Positions 8,069 through 15,449 of a stretch of DNA of 51,793 nucleotides are shown here, one piece after another. The stretch spans positions 1 to 51,793 of the forward strand of contig CAIPAT010000092.1 in assembly GCA_903863035.1 (NCBI GenBank), in the 5' to 3' direction. How positions within the stretch are numbered: position 1 is the stretch's first letter; the number at the start of each line of letters is the position of its first letter. Source of the stretch: an uncultured Lentisphaeria bacterium. GTDB lineage: Bacteria; Verrucomicrobiota; Lentisphaeria; Victivallales; Victivallaceae. A program made the translations under genes and the position numbers. The notes under the pieces are model-generated. The model was not told the DNA's origin. It was given only the letters and a program-made list of their open reading frames with translations, and made no database searches.

Positions 8069-8641
8069 ATGAGAGTAAAACAAATAACCGTGTACGAATT
8101 TGAGGAATTATCCCCAAAGGCAAAACGCAAAGTCATTGACGACTTCCAGAACATAAACGTTGACTATGAATGGCATGAACCGAAAATAGACTACTGGCAG
8201 GAAAAACTCAAAGAATACGGCTTTAATAACCCCAAGATTTACTTTTCAGGTTTTTACAGCCAAGGAGACGGAGCCTGTTTTGATTTTAACGGCTTGGACA
8301 TTGAAAAAATCTGGGCGCATTATAATCAGGTCAAACACAGTACATGGCTGAAAGCCTATCTTGGCGAATGCTTTTTTAAGACCCATACATCATGTTCACG
8401 CTATTCCCATGCCAATACCAGAATGGTTGTTTGTGATTATTACAGCAACAAGGCATATCCGCATCTGGACAAGGCAATCAGAGAGTTTGAAAGATGGCTG
8501 GAAGGTTTCAGGATAGACCTTTGCCAGGAGATTTACAACAGTCTTCAAAAAGAGTATGAAAGCCTTATTACGGATGAAGCAATCATTGACACTATCAAAT
8601 GCAATGATTATGAATTCACGGCAGAAGGTAAGATAGCTTAG
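8069..8641 (+). CDS. Phage-type hypothetical protein (190 aa)
   Basis: The sequence has the pattern of uncharacterised phage proteins: an N-terminal YEFEELSPKAKRKVIDD helix, then INVDYEW and FSGFYSQGDGACFDF. It is predicted soluble and mixed alpha/beta. The gene starts 8 bp after its neighbour with GAGGTAA before the ATG and is convergent with the next gene, 3 bp away. No biochemical role is known to me for this family; assignment to a phage-type family is from motif recall. Confidence 0.65.
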   Translation: MRVKQITVYEFEELSPKAKRKVIDDFQNINVDYEWHEPKIDYWQEKLKEYGFNNPKIYFSGFYSQGDGACFDFNGLDIEKIWAHYNQVKHSTWLKAYLGECFFKTHTSCSRYSHANTRMVVCDYYSNKAYPHLDKAIREFERWLEGFRIDLCQEIYNSLQKEYESLITDEAIIDTIKCNDYEFTAEGKIA

Positions 8642-8644
8642 GAT

Positions 8645-8938
8645 TTATTGTGTAGTTGGCGGCGACTTTTTCCGGCATACGAAAATGGAAATAATCAGAC
8701 CAATAATAGCATAAATTACAAACTGAACAAAAAATGCTATTGGAATTGCTAATACATCAGGAATGTCAGCAGGGAATTTAACGTTTTGACAGATGAACAT
8801 AAAAAAAACACAGGGCAATCCACAAATTAACATGAGAGGGCTATCTTTGCTGGTACAAAATGCCAATAAAGCGAGATTCGCCAATCCAAAGAACTCACAA
8901 ATCGCAATTGTAAGAAGTCTTTTTTGCCAAGTTTTCAT
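8645..8938 (-). CDS. Small membrane protein (97 aa, about three TM helices)
   Basis: Hydrophobic segments lie at about residues 8-28, 33-50 and 62-88, ending in a short basic tail. AAGGAG, five bases before the ATG on the minus strand, supports translation. It is the only minus-strand gene in this part of the island and ends 3 bp from the convergent phage-type gene. No family is recognised. Confidence 0.55.
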   Translation of the reverse strand: MKTWQKRLLTIAICEFFGLANLALLAFCTSKDSPLMLICGLPCVFFMFICQNVKFPADIPDVLAIPIAFFVQFVIYAIIGLIISIFVCRKKSPPTTQ

Positions 8939-9102
8939 TTTGCTCCTTTTTCAAACTATATCCCATTACAACCATTTTTCAATCAGGAGGCAAACACAGT
9001 TCAATAAAACCGCCATTGTAGTAAACGCCTAAAAACCGCTTTTTCCCCGCTCGAAAAAAAATACCCTTAAAATAAACGAAATTAAACTAAACGGAGAACG
9101 CC

Positions 9103-9687
9103 ATGAGATGTTTAATCTATTCCAGAGTTTCAACGGCTGACCAACACTATGAAAACCAGATAACCCAATTAACAGAGTATGCACTTAAACAGGGCTGGAC
9201 TGTAACGGAAGTAAAAACCGATACCGCTTCCGGCAGCAAGTCAATGGAAGACCGGCAGGGCTTAAAAGAAGTGTTCCAACTGGCACATAAGAAGAAGTTC
9301 GATATTCTCTTGTTCTGGTCATTGGACAGGTTTAGCCGAGAAGGTTCAAGGAAAACATTGGAATACTTAACCACTTTGGATTCTTACGGCATTCAATGGC
9401 ATTCATTCACGGAACAGTATATCTCATCCCTTGGGATATTTGCAGATGCCATTATATCGCTTCTATCGTGCCTTGCCAAACAAGAGAGGGTTCGTATATC
9501 AGAACGTACAAAAGCTGGTTTGGAACGTGTTAAAGCGCAGGGAATCAGGCTCGGCAGACCCGCAGTTAAACCAGAAGTAGTCCAGAGAGCCAAAGACCTC
9601 AGAGCCAAGGGCATTTCTTATTCAGCAATAGGCAAGGAAATGCACTTATCCAAAGCCAGAGCATTCCAACTCATAAACACCATATAA
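9103..9687 (+). CDS. Serine recombinase (resolvase/invertase family)
   Basis: At 194 aa this is the usual small resolvase/invertase length. The N-terminal catalytic domain starts YSRVSTADQ with the nucleophile Ser10. It continues with the family's LLFWSLDRFSREG segment (Arg-rich active site) and a long E-helix ending near ERTKAGLERVKAQG. A GRP linker and a C-terminal helix-turn-helix (residues ~155-190, ISYSAIGKEMHLSKARAFQLI) bind DNA. It cuts and rejoins DNA through a phosphoserine link, to resolve dimers or invert a segment. It lies 18 bp before the ATPase gene, so the two probably form an operon. No large-serine-integrase C-terminal domain is present. Confidence 0.9.
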   Translation: MRCLIYSRVSTADQHYENQITQLTEYALKQGWTVTEVKTDTASGSKSMEDRQGLKEVFQLAHKKKFDILLFWSLDRFSREGSRKTLEYLTTLDSYGIQWHSFTEQYISSLGIFADAIISLLSCLAKQERVRISERTKAGLERVKAQGIRLGRPAVKPEVVQRAKDLRAKGISYSAIGKEMHLSKARAFQLINTI

Positions 9688-9705
9688 ACTATAGGAGAAC
9701 ACCCC

Positions 9706-10902
9706 ATGAACAACCTAGCATACAAAGAACCGTTAGAACTAGAACCCATACTTATGATGCCATTTGAACACCGAAAAGAAGCTGAAAGGTTCGGCAGGAG
9801 TGAAGCAATTTTTGAGGAGATTGAAGACGATTATACTAAGCTCGGATTAATAGGCGAAGAGCACAACAAGATTCTGTCGTATATCGCCGCCGTGTCCAGA
9901 AAAATGAATACGCCGTTGAATATCCTTCTTTTGAGTTCATCTGGAGCAGGAAAATCAGCACTCCAGGACAAAACCATAAAGCTCACTCCAGAGGAGGATG
10001 TAATCAGGACTTCATCAATCACGGACAAGGCAATTTTCTACATGGAAAAGAAGGCTTTGAAGAACAAAGTTCTAGCCATCGAAGAAGCATGTGGAGTTAA
10101 GGATATGTACGCCATTAGAACCCTGATAACCGAAGGACACCTGACCATAGAGACCGTATCCGGCTGTAAGCTTAGAAAAAACACGGTCGAAGGTCCCGTT
10201 TCCGTGTTCCAGACGACTACAAACCCAGATATAAACCCAGAGACTAAAAGCCGGTTCTTTGTTCTCGGAGTGGATGAATCGAGAACCCAGACGCAAAAGA
10301 TATTATCATCCCAGAGGAAATCGCACACACTGGAAGGAATCATTCAGAAAGCCTCCCATGAAGCGATTATGAATAAGCATCACTGTTTCCAGCGATTATT
10401 GAGGAACTACGCTGTAGTCAATCCCTATGCTGAATCACTCTTCTATGGAGATGACCGGCTCCAAGCGAGAAGAGACCAGCCCAAATTCTTGAATCTGTGT
10501 TGCGCCGTGGCTTTCCTGACCCAGATGAGAAAAGAAGTGAAATATCATGGGGAACTGGAGTATATCGAAGTCAATGTTGAAGACATCAAAATGGCTACGG
10601 AGTTAGCTTCTGAAATACTTGGAATGAGCTTGGATGATTTATCACTTCCGGCAAGAGATTTACTCATGCAACTGGATGAGATGCTTCCCAAGAATAAGGC
10701 ACGGTACGACAGGACATTCACGAGAAGGGAAGTCATGGAACATACAGGCTGGGCAAAAACAAGATTACACATTCACTTACAGGAGCTTTTAGACTATGAA
10801 CTGGTGGTCAAGACTGGCAAGAGAAACTGCGTGGAACAATACAAACTAATTTACAACGGAGAGGGAAAAAACGGGAAGAAATTTTTAATCGGTCTCATGT
10901 GA
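9706..10902 (+). CDS. Mobile-element primase-associated P-loop ATPase
   Basis: Walker A is SSSGAGKS (residues 77-84) and a Walker B-like strand is VLAIEE (122-127). TTTNPDINPETKSRF and LGVDESR follow, matching what I recall of the ATPase part of large CHC2-zinc-finger/Toprim primases on mobile elements. The C-terminal ~100 residues look like a winged helix (TRREVMEHTGWAKTRLHIHLQ). No CHC2 zinc finger or Toprim domain is present in this 398-aa chain, so it is a free-standing motor. It likely acts in replication or maintenance of the element. It is co-oriented with the serine recombinase gene 18 bp upstream. Confidence 0.7.
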   Translation: MNNLAYKEPLELEPILMMPFEHRKEAERFGRSEAIFEEIEDDYTKLGLIGEEHNKILSYIAAVSRKMNTPLNILLLSSSGAGKSALQDKTIKLTPEEDVIRTSSITDKAIFYMEKKALKNKVLAIEEACGVKDMYAIRTLITEGHLTIETVSGCKLRKNTVEGPVSVFQTTTNPDINPETKSRFFVLGVDESRTQTQKILSSQRKSHTLEGIIQKASHEAIMNKHHCFQRLLRNYAVVNPYAESLFYGDDRLQARRDQPKFLNLCCAVAFLTQMRKEVKYHGELEYIEVNVEDIKMATELASEILGMSLDDLSLPARDLLMQLDEMLPKNKARYDRTFTRREVMEHTGWAKTRLHIHLQELLDYELVVKTGKRNCVEQYKLIYNGEGKNGKKFLIGLM

Positions 10903-10958
10903 CAATTCAGATAGTGTTCACCCACAATTCATAAACAATTCATACGAGGATAGACAAA

Positions 10959-11378
10959 ATGAAATCACTAAACACCAGAGCAACTCTAATCATCCAGAAA
11001 CTGTACGAGGCAATGTCAGACCCGAAATACAGACAGGACAAAGACGGCAACTACGCCAAGATACACAATAACCTTAATCTTATGGCGGTTGTCGTTGAAA
11101 AGGTCGGTCATCTGAAAGGCTACGGCGAGATTATCTCCATAGCTCACTACGGAGAACAAAACGGCGATTTAATGGCAGACCCGGAAATGACCTTTACCAT
11201 CGTTGGAAGGGAATATTACCCCATTTCATTCAGGAATGATTATCTTGGACGCTATCAGGAAGTATTCGGCTTTGATGAAGACGGCACTCCAGAGACTATC
11301 AACACCAGCCTTCAATTTGATTTAACCTGCTTTGCAAATCAATGGATGAAAAATATAGCTAATCAACAAAGACTGTAA
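10959..11378 (+). CDS. DUF6908-like protein (139 aa)
   Basis: The core LNLMAVVVEKVGHL, then ISIAHYGEQNGDLMADPEM, then a YYPISFRNDYLGRYQEVF-type stretch matches my recall of DUF6908, a plasmid/phage-borne domain of unknown function. It is a short soluble protein with no membrane segment. ACGAGGATAG precedes the ATG. It follows the ATPase gene by 56 bp on the same strand and is closed by a strong terminator, making it the last gene of this block. Confidence 0.7.
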   Translation: MKSLNTRATLIIQKLYEAMSDPKYRQDKDGNYAKIHNNLNLMAVVVEKVGHLKGYGEIISIAHYGEQNGDLMADPEMTFTIVGREYYPISFRNDYLGRYQEVFGFDEDGTPETINTSLQFDLTCFANQWMKNIANQQRL

Positions 11379-11386
11379 AACAAAAA

Positions 11387-11408
11387 GCTCCGGTTTAATA
11401 GCCGGAGC
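11387..11408. terminator. Bidirectional rho-independent terminator
   Basis: GCTCCGG (11387-11393) pairs with CCGGAGC (11402-11408). On the minus strand the hairpin is followed by TTTTTGTTTT; on the plus strand a weaker TTAATCATTTT follows. It separates the convergent DUF6908-like gene and the Sel1 gene. Confidence 0.8.
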
Positions 11409-11430
11409 ATTAATCATTTTGATATAATCA

Positions 11431-12441
11431 TCAATTTATCTTACGAATTGTACTAGACCAATCGAAATTAAATCTACCACTATAGTAAGTTTTCTTTAGC
11501 CAGGCTAAGTCTTCTTCCCATTCGTCAATCGCCTGTTGAGGAGGGTTATTCCTCCCCTTGGCAAAACGGGCTAGGGATGCAATAGTGTTAGCCAATTTCT
11601 GGAGCCTCTTGCCAGAAGATGGGTTGTCCCATTGTTTCATGTATTGAAGAGAATTGACGTTATTTAATTTAGTCGTGAAAACTTTTGCTAGTATCCTGCG
11701 CCGTTCTTCACGCCGTTTTCCTGTTCTTCCTACCTCATAGCCATTATTTTCGAGGACTCCTTCATCAGCATCAGGCTCAACAATTATAAGTTCATTTGAA
11801 GAAGGAACAATATGGGTAGTAGTCCAGTCAACAAAGAAAATGTTGAGAAATTCAAAGACCGGATGTCCTTCTGCAAATTTCATTAGAGCGTGTCTATCAT
11901 CGTATGGGTCTTTTCCTGCTAATCTACTCAAAAACATCTCTTGAGAATAAACAAATAAAGACTTGCCAATTCTAAGGTTCATCTGCTCATAAAGTATGGT
12001 CGGATTAAATTCCTTGCCAACAATAATTATGTCTATATTCTCTGACGGGGTACAAACATCTTTCACCTTTGTCCGAAGGAAATCATCAAAATCATCTTCC
12101 TTATAAGGCAAGCTTCCCGTGGTTACAACAAGACAATTATTACAGTTTTTGTCATCACTGTTATCTGCGCTATTTTCGAGTCTATTAATCGCAGTTTGTG
12201 CGTCCGCATCACCCTGTTCCGCAGCATTTCTATACCATTTTACCGCTTCTGCTTTATCTTTCGCAATTCCCTCGCCGAATTGATAACAGCACCCAAGCAA
12301 AAATTGAGCTTCCGCATTGCCCTGTTCGGCATCATGGCGGTATTGTTTTACTGCGTCAACAAGGTCTTGTTTAGTGCGTTTGGTATGTTGTTTAGGCAGA
12401 TTCAGCGTTTCCGCACTACTTTCAATCTCTTTGGTATTCAT
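11431..12441 (-). CDS. Sel1-repeat protein with an uncharacterised C-terminal domain (336 aa)
   Basis: Residues ~37-95 contain about two Sel1 repeats (YRHDAEQGNAEAQFLLGCCYQ, then KWYRNAAEQGDADAQTA). A middle domain (VVTTGSLPYKEDDFDDFL, then IDIIIVGKEF) looks like a small alpha/beta fold resembling a BRCT-like strand-helix pattern. The C-terminal part has NGYEVGRTGKRREERRRIL and RLQKLANTIASLARFAKGRN. I recall this arrangement from unnamed conserved proteins but cannot name it. No signal peptide is present. The upstream ribosome binding site is weak. It is convergent with the DUF6908-like gene and the last gene before the att-like tRNA fragment. Confidence 0.7.
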   Translation of the reverse strand: MNTKEIESSAETLNLPKQHTKRTKQDLVDAVKQYRHDAEQGNAEAQFLLGCCYQFGEGIAKDKAEAVKWYRNAAEQGDADAQTAINRLENSADNSDDKNCNNCLVVTTGSLPYKEDDFDDFLRTKVKDVCTPSENIDIIIVGKEFNPTILYEQMNLRIGKSLFVYSQEMFLSRLAGKDPYDDRHALMKFAEGHPVFEFLNIFFVDWTTTHIVPSSNELIIVEPDADEGVLENNGYEVGRTGKRREERRRILAKVFTTKLNNVNSLQYMKQWDNPSSGKRLQKLANTIASLARFAKGRNNPPQQAIDEWEEDLAWLKKTYYSGRFNFDWSSTIRKIN

Positions 12442-12670
12442 TTATCTTAGTCTCTAATTAATTGCAATATATATACTTACCAGCTATAAAGATACTTCCA
12501 CAATTGATGTAAATCAACTAGAATGGCTGATAAATGCGTTTCCAGCCCCTTTAAGCCCTTGTCAGCCGCTTTTATGGGTAATGACACGGCTCCGTGCAGT
12601 AAATGGTCGAGAATATTCTTTATTGGAAGTTAGGTTTATCATGGTATGATTAGAAGAACTGGACAGAAAG

Positions 12671-12887
12671 GTTTTGAGCTGAGGAGATTCGTACTTGACA
12701 TATCATAAACAGGGGTTATTTTGATAAAATGTAATTTTAGTGTTTTTTATTGTTTGTAAGTCGTACTTGAAGAAAAAGTTTTGAGCTTAGAAATTTTTCC
12801 TGATTTTGCTACTGATTCATGTTATTTAAACGTGTTTTACAGTGTTGCATTTAAGCACAAAACAGGGTTTTTGAGGGAGCTCAAAAC
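12671..12887. repeat. Cluster of short direct and inverted repeats next to the att site
   Basis: GTTTTGAGCT occurs at 12671-12680 and 12778-12787 and inverted (AGCTCAAAAC) at 12878-12887, abutting the tRNA fragment. TCGTACTTGA occurs at 12689-12698 and 12761-12770. AAACAGGGGTTATTTTGA near 12707 resembles AAACAGGGTTTTTGAG near 12860. The whole gap 12442-12887 has no gene. Spacing and position are what one expects of arm-type recombinase or excisionase sites, but no binding protein is identified. Confidence 0.55.
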
Positions 12888-12935
12888 TGACTCTTAATCA
12901 TTGGGTCGGAGGTTCGAGTCCTCCTGGGCGCACCA
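12888..12935 (+). tRNA. tRNA-Lys(CUU) 3' half, partial (displaced att copy)
   Basis: The sequence begins inside the anticodon stem (TGA), has loop CTCTTAA with anticodon CTT, then TCATT. Next come the variable region GGGTC, a perfect T-arm (GGAGG-TTCGAGT-CCTCC), the acceptor strand TGGGCGC, discriminator A and an encoded CCA. No D-arm or 5' acceptor strand lies upstream. The base before TGA (C) would mismatch the 3' strand, which suggests where identity with the intact gene stops. It is a pseudo-tRNA fragment, not a functional gene. Confidence 0.85.
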
Positions 12936-13161
12936 TTTTTTTGCCTTGACACCTTGTGACAAATCAGTTCACTTCCAACACCTTGCAAGTTATTTTTACC
13001 TTCTCCTGTTTGGTGTTGAAAGATAATTTACTCGGCGGAAAACAAAGTAACAGATGGGGCTGGCTGGACGCTTACAAGGCAAAATTATATTTTATTAAGG
13101 CGCATCTTAACCAGCCGTTGGAAACGCGGACGAAGCAAGCATGTAAGTGGTGTGTCCAGAT

Positions 13162-13297
13162 TGTCCAAAATACGGACGACTGTATGGTTTGTTCTGCTGC
13201 CGCAAGGCAGTATCCAATAATTCCCATAATTCCCCGGATTATGAAAACGCGTGGTGCTGCGCGGTTGTCCCAAATGTGAGTATAGATTGTCCAAAAT
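13162..13297. repeat. AGATTGTCCAAAAT direct repeats in a gene-free gap
   Basis: AGATTGTCCAAAAT occurs twice (its TGTCCAAAAT core at 13162-13171 and 13288-13297), with a variant TTGTCCCAAATG near 13266. The gap 12936-13360 otherwise holds no convincing gene; the open frames there have no ribosome binding site or recognisable product. The core recurs in inverse orientation at 49343 and 49481. Confidence 0.4.
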
Positions 13298-13310
13298 GAG
13301 TGAAACTGGA

Positions 13311-13337
13311 AGTGCTGAAGTATATGACTTTAGCACT
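13311..13337 (-). terminator. Probable terminator hairpin after the GH36 gene
   Basis: On the minus strand AGTGCTAAAG pairs with CTTCAGCACT (one G-T pair) around a 7-nt loop, 23 bp after the stop codon of the GH36 gene. The downstream run is imperfect (AGTTTCACTCATTTT), so termination may be weak. Confidence 0.45.
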
Positions 13338-13360
13338 CCTCAATGGTCCGAAGATGCCGG

Positions 13361-15373
13361 TCAAGCTTCCAGCAGGAATATCTTGCAACTGTGCGCCTTC
13401 AGTTCTGTCTGTAAAGCGCCGTTGATTTCACCGGGACACTCCTGACTCCATAATTCGCGCACTTTGACCTTTGAGCCAGATGGGAATCCGGCTTGGGTCA
13501 ACTCCACCCGGAGAGTCTTTGACGTCTCGCCGAAGTTGAAGGCGCCGATCGCGATTTGTCCGGCGTTCTGCCGGTTCTTTCCCAGCCAGAGGGCAGGGTA
13601 TTCTTCTTCAAAAAGGTCCAGCGGTCTGACATCATTAAAAGCATCCAGATCTTTCAGCAGCATTTGGAAGAGTCTGCCCCGTTCCTCGACCAGAGTGCTG
13701 AAACGGTCGCCGGTGAGTATCATTCCCCCGGCAATCCAAAGGGCAGCGGTAAACATTCGCACCTCGTTTTCGGTGAGCTTATTGTTGTCGATGCGGGCAA
13801 TATGCGCATCCGCGTCGTTTACCCAGAGCCGCCCGTGCATATACCGGCGATTGATGACATTCCGGAAGACGTTAGGCAGGGTCGGGGCTTCTTTGTACGG
13901 TTCGCCGTTGATGTTCCATGACGGCAGGAAATCGGTGCTGATCCTGCAGCCGTTGATGATGCCCACCCCGGCGCCAAGCACATTGGTGCAGCCGAGGATG
14001 AATTTGTCATCCCCCATTCCTTTACGGATTGCCTGGAGTCCGCGGCGGATTGCCTGCACCCGTGTCGCTTTGGGGTCGGCATACACGCCGCCGAGCGCCA
14101 GGATACCGGCTTCATGAACGAGAAAATCGAGTTTCACGTATTCAAAGCCGTATCCTGCCAGCGTGGCAAAGGTTTCCGTCAGCCATGCGCAGGCTTCCGG
14201 TCGGGTGCAGTCGAGAATGGCCACACGGGAGCCGCGCCAGTCCGGCATTGCCCAGGCTGTTTGACCGCTTGCGTCCTTGACCGTCCATTCTGGATGGGCG
14301 GCGTAGAGCTGCGAGCATTCCGCCACTAGAAACGGAGCCACCCAGATGCCTGGTTTGAAACCGGCAGTTTTGATCTCACGGGCAAGGAATTCCAGTCCGT
14401 CAGGAAACTTTTTATGGTCACAGACCAGCCAGTCGCCCAGAGCTGCCTGATAGCCGTCGTCCATCTGGACATATTCCAGAGGATAGTCCAGCTTGTGGTC
14501 GCGAAGCCATGAGGCATTCTCCAGCATGTCGGCCTGGGTGATGCGTTCGAAGTAGTACGTCCAGCTGCACCAGCCGGTGGGGATATGGCTCCAGGTGACG
14601 GCTTTCATCCTCGCGCCCCAAAGCCAGGCGAATGTTTCCAGAAGACTATAGCCTTCAGTGCCGTGCATGAGCACCAGTTCTTCGGATTCGACCCGTTCGC
14701 CGGGGGCGAGTTCGATTCCGTCACAGTCGCAGACCGCATCGAAAGCGGTCAACCTTGTTGCGTCCATTTTCAGGTTGAAATGCCCCGCCTGTGCTTCGGA
14801 ACTGATAAACCCGATGAGGATGTTTTCGCTGCTGTTCCGGTCATTTAAAACAACCGCGTAATTCGCGACAAACCGATTGGGGATCTTGTCATCATAAATT
14901 GCGGGAACAGATGTTGCAAAAGGTTTATAATCAGGGTTCAGGTAAAACTCTTTCTCGCCGTAGCGGACGCTTGCGGCCGGACTGGTCATGGCCCAGCCTT
15001 CTTTGTAGATACGCAAATCATGGCTGGAAGCGGACAGAATCTTGTCTACTGCGGAAAAGCGGAACCCGCCGAGTTTCACCTTGTCTGAAGTGAGATTCGT
15101 TATGGAGGCAACAGCAGCCAATCTTTTTTCCTGACCTGCTACGGTCTTAAAGCCGAGCTGTATCTCAAACCCGTCAGCCAGGCCTTTCGCTTCTCCCGCT
15201 GGTAACGTTTCCCATGCATCCGGCGACAGCATTTTCCCATTGACTTCGGCGGAAATCCTGAATCTGGTAATTTTGCCGTCTGTCCGGGTGAAGGACAGGG
15301 TGTTGGAGCGCGAATCCCAATCGGGCTTGGCAAGTTGGCGGTAAATATCTGCGGGTACGGGGAAACGGATCAT
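13361..15373 (-). CDS. GH36 family alpha-galactosidase (left-wing copy)
   Basis: This 670-aa enzyme hydrolyses terminal alpha-galactosides. An N-terminal beta-sandwich (residues ~1-250) precedes a TIM barrel with GWCSWTYY (~267-274), MDDGYQ (~304-309), the nucleophile Asp416 in YVKLDFL and the acid/base Asp481 in CRISTDFLPSW, both in family positions. A C-terminal beta domain ends the chain. There is no signal peptide, so it is cytoplasmic. The start follows GGAGAT at six bases. It is 76 bp downstream of the large clan-A-like hydrolase gene on the same strand, and both are probably transcribed from the promoter at 19089-19117. A 671-aa paralogue lies at 43655. The exact linkage specificity cannot be read from sequence. 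Confidence 0.85.
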   Translation of the reverse strand: MIRFPVPADIYRQLAKPDWDSRSNTLSFTRTDGKITRFRISAEVNGKMLSPDAWETLPAGEAKGLADGFEIQLGFKTVAGQEKRLAAVASITNLTSDKVKLGGFRFSAVDKILSASSHDLRIYKEGWAMTSPAASVRYGEKEFYLNPDYKPFATSVPAIYDDKIPNRFVANYAVVLNDRNSSENILIGFISSEAQAGHFNLKMDATRLTAFDAVCDCDGIELAPGERVESEELVLMHGTEGYSLLETFAWLWGARMKAVTWSHIPTGWCSWTYYFERITQADMLENASWLRDHKLDYPLEYVQMDDGYQAALGDWLVCDHKKFPDGLEFLAREIKTAGFKPGIWVAPFLVAECSQLYAAHPEWTVKDASGQTAWAMPDWRGSRVAILDCTRPEACAWLTETFATLAGYGFEYVKLDFLVHEAGILALGGVYADPKATRVQAIRRGLQAIRKGMGDDKFILGCTNVLGAGVGIINGCRISTDFLPSWNINGEPYKEAPTLPNVFRNVINRRYMHGRLWVNDADAHIARIDNNKLTENEVRMFTAALWIAGGMILTGDRFSTLVEERGRLFQMLLKDLDAFNDVRPLDLFEEEYPALWLGKNRQNAGQIAIGAFNFGETSKTLRVELTQAGFPSGSKVKVRELWSQECPGEINGALQTELKAHSCKIFLLEA

Positions 15374-15449
15374 GATTTAATCTCCAAAGGTTTTATTATA
15401 ATTTGACAGTAAAATAATTTATTGCATAAGAAAGTATAAGAAATCCTGT

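Larger units (their letters stand above)
1..12935. mobile_element. Right-hand part of a putative genomic island integrated in tRNA-Lys(CUU)
   Basis: The stretch is AT-richer than the rest of the window. It carries genes typical of phages, plasmids or integrative elements: a serine recombinase, a primase-type ATPase, a DUF6908 protein and DUF8033-like and other phage-type hypotheticals. It ends precisely at an orphan 3' half of a tRNA gene, the classic mark left when an element integrates into a tRNA and displaces its 3' end. GC-richer metabolic genes start immediately after. The left boundary, the intact tRNA and a tyrosine integrase are not in the window, so the extent on that side is unknown. 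The pseudopilin and zinc-ribbon/Sel1 genes at 106-6362 may be cargo or may belong to an older insertion. This is inference from gene content plus the att-like junction. Confidence 0.5.

Noticed and set aside
12840..12935. An intact tRNA gene
   Set aside because: The D-arm and 5' acceptor strand are missing and the anticodon stem has a mismatch, so only the 3' half exists.
12956..13336. Open frames of 107 (plus) and 83 (minus) codons after the tRNA fragment
   Set aside because: No ribosome binding site, no domain and an implausible composition; they cover the TGTCCAAAAT repeats.
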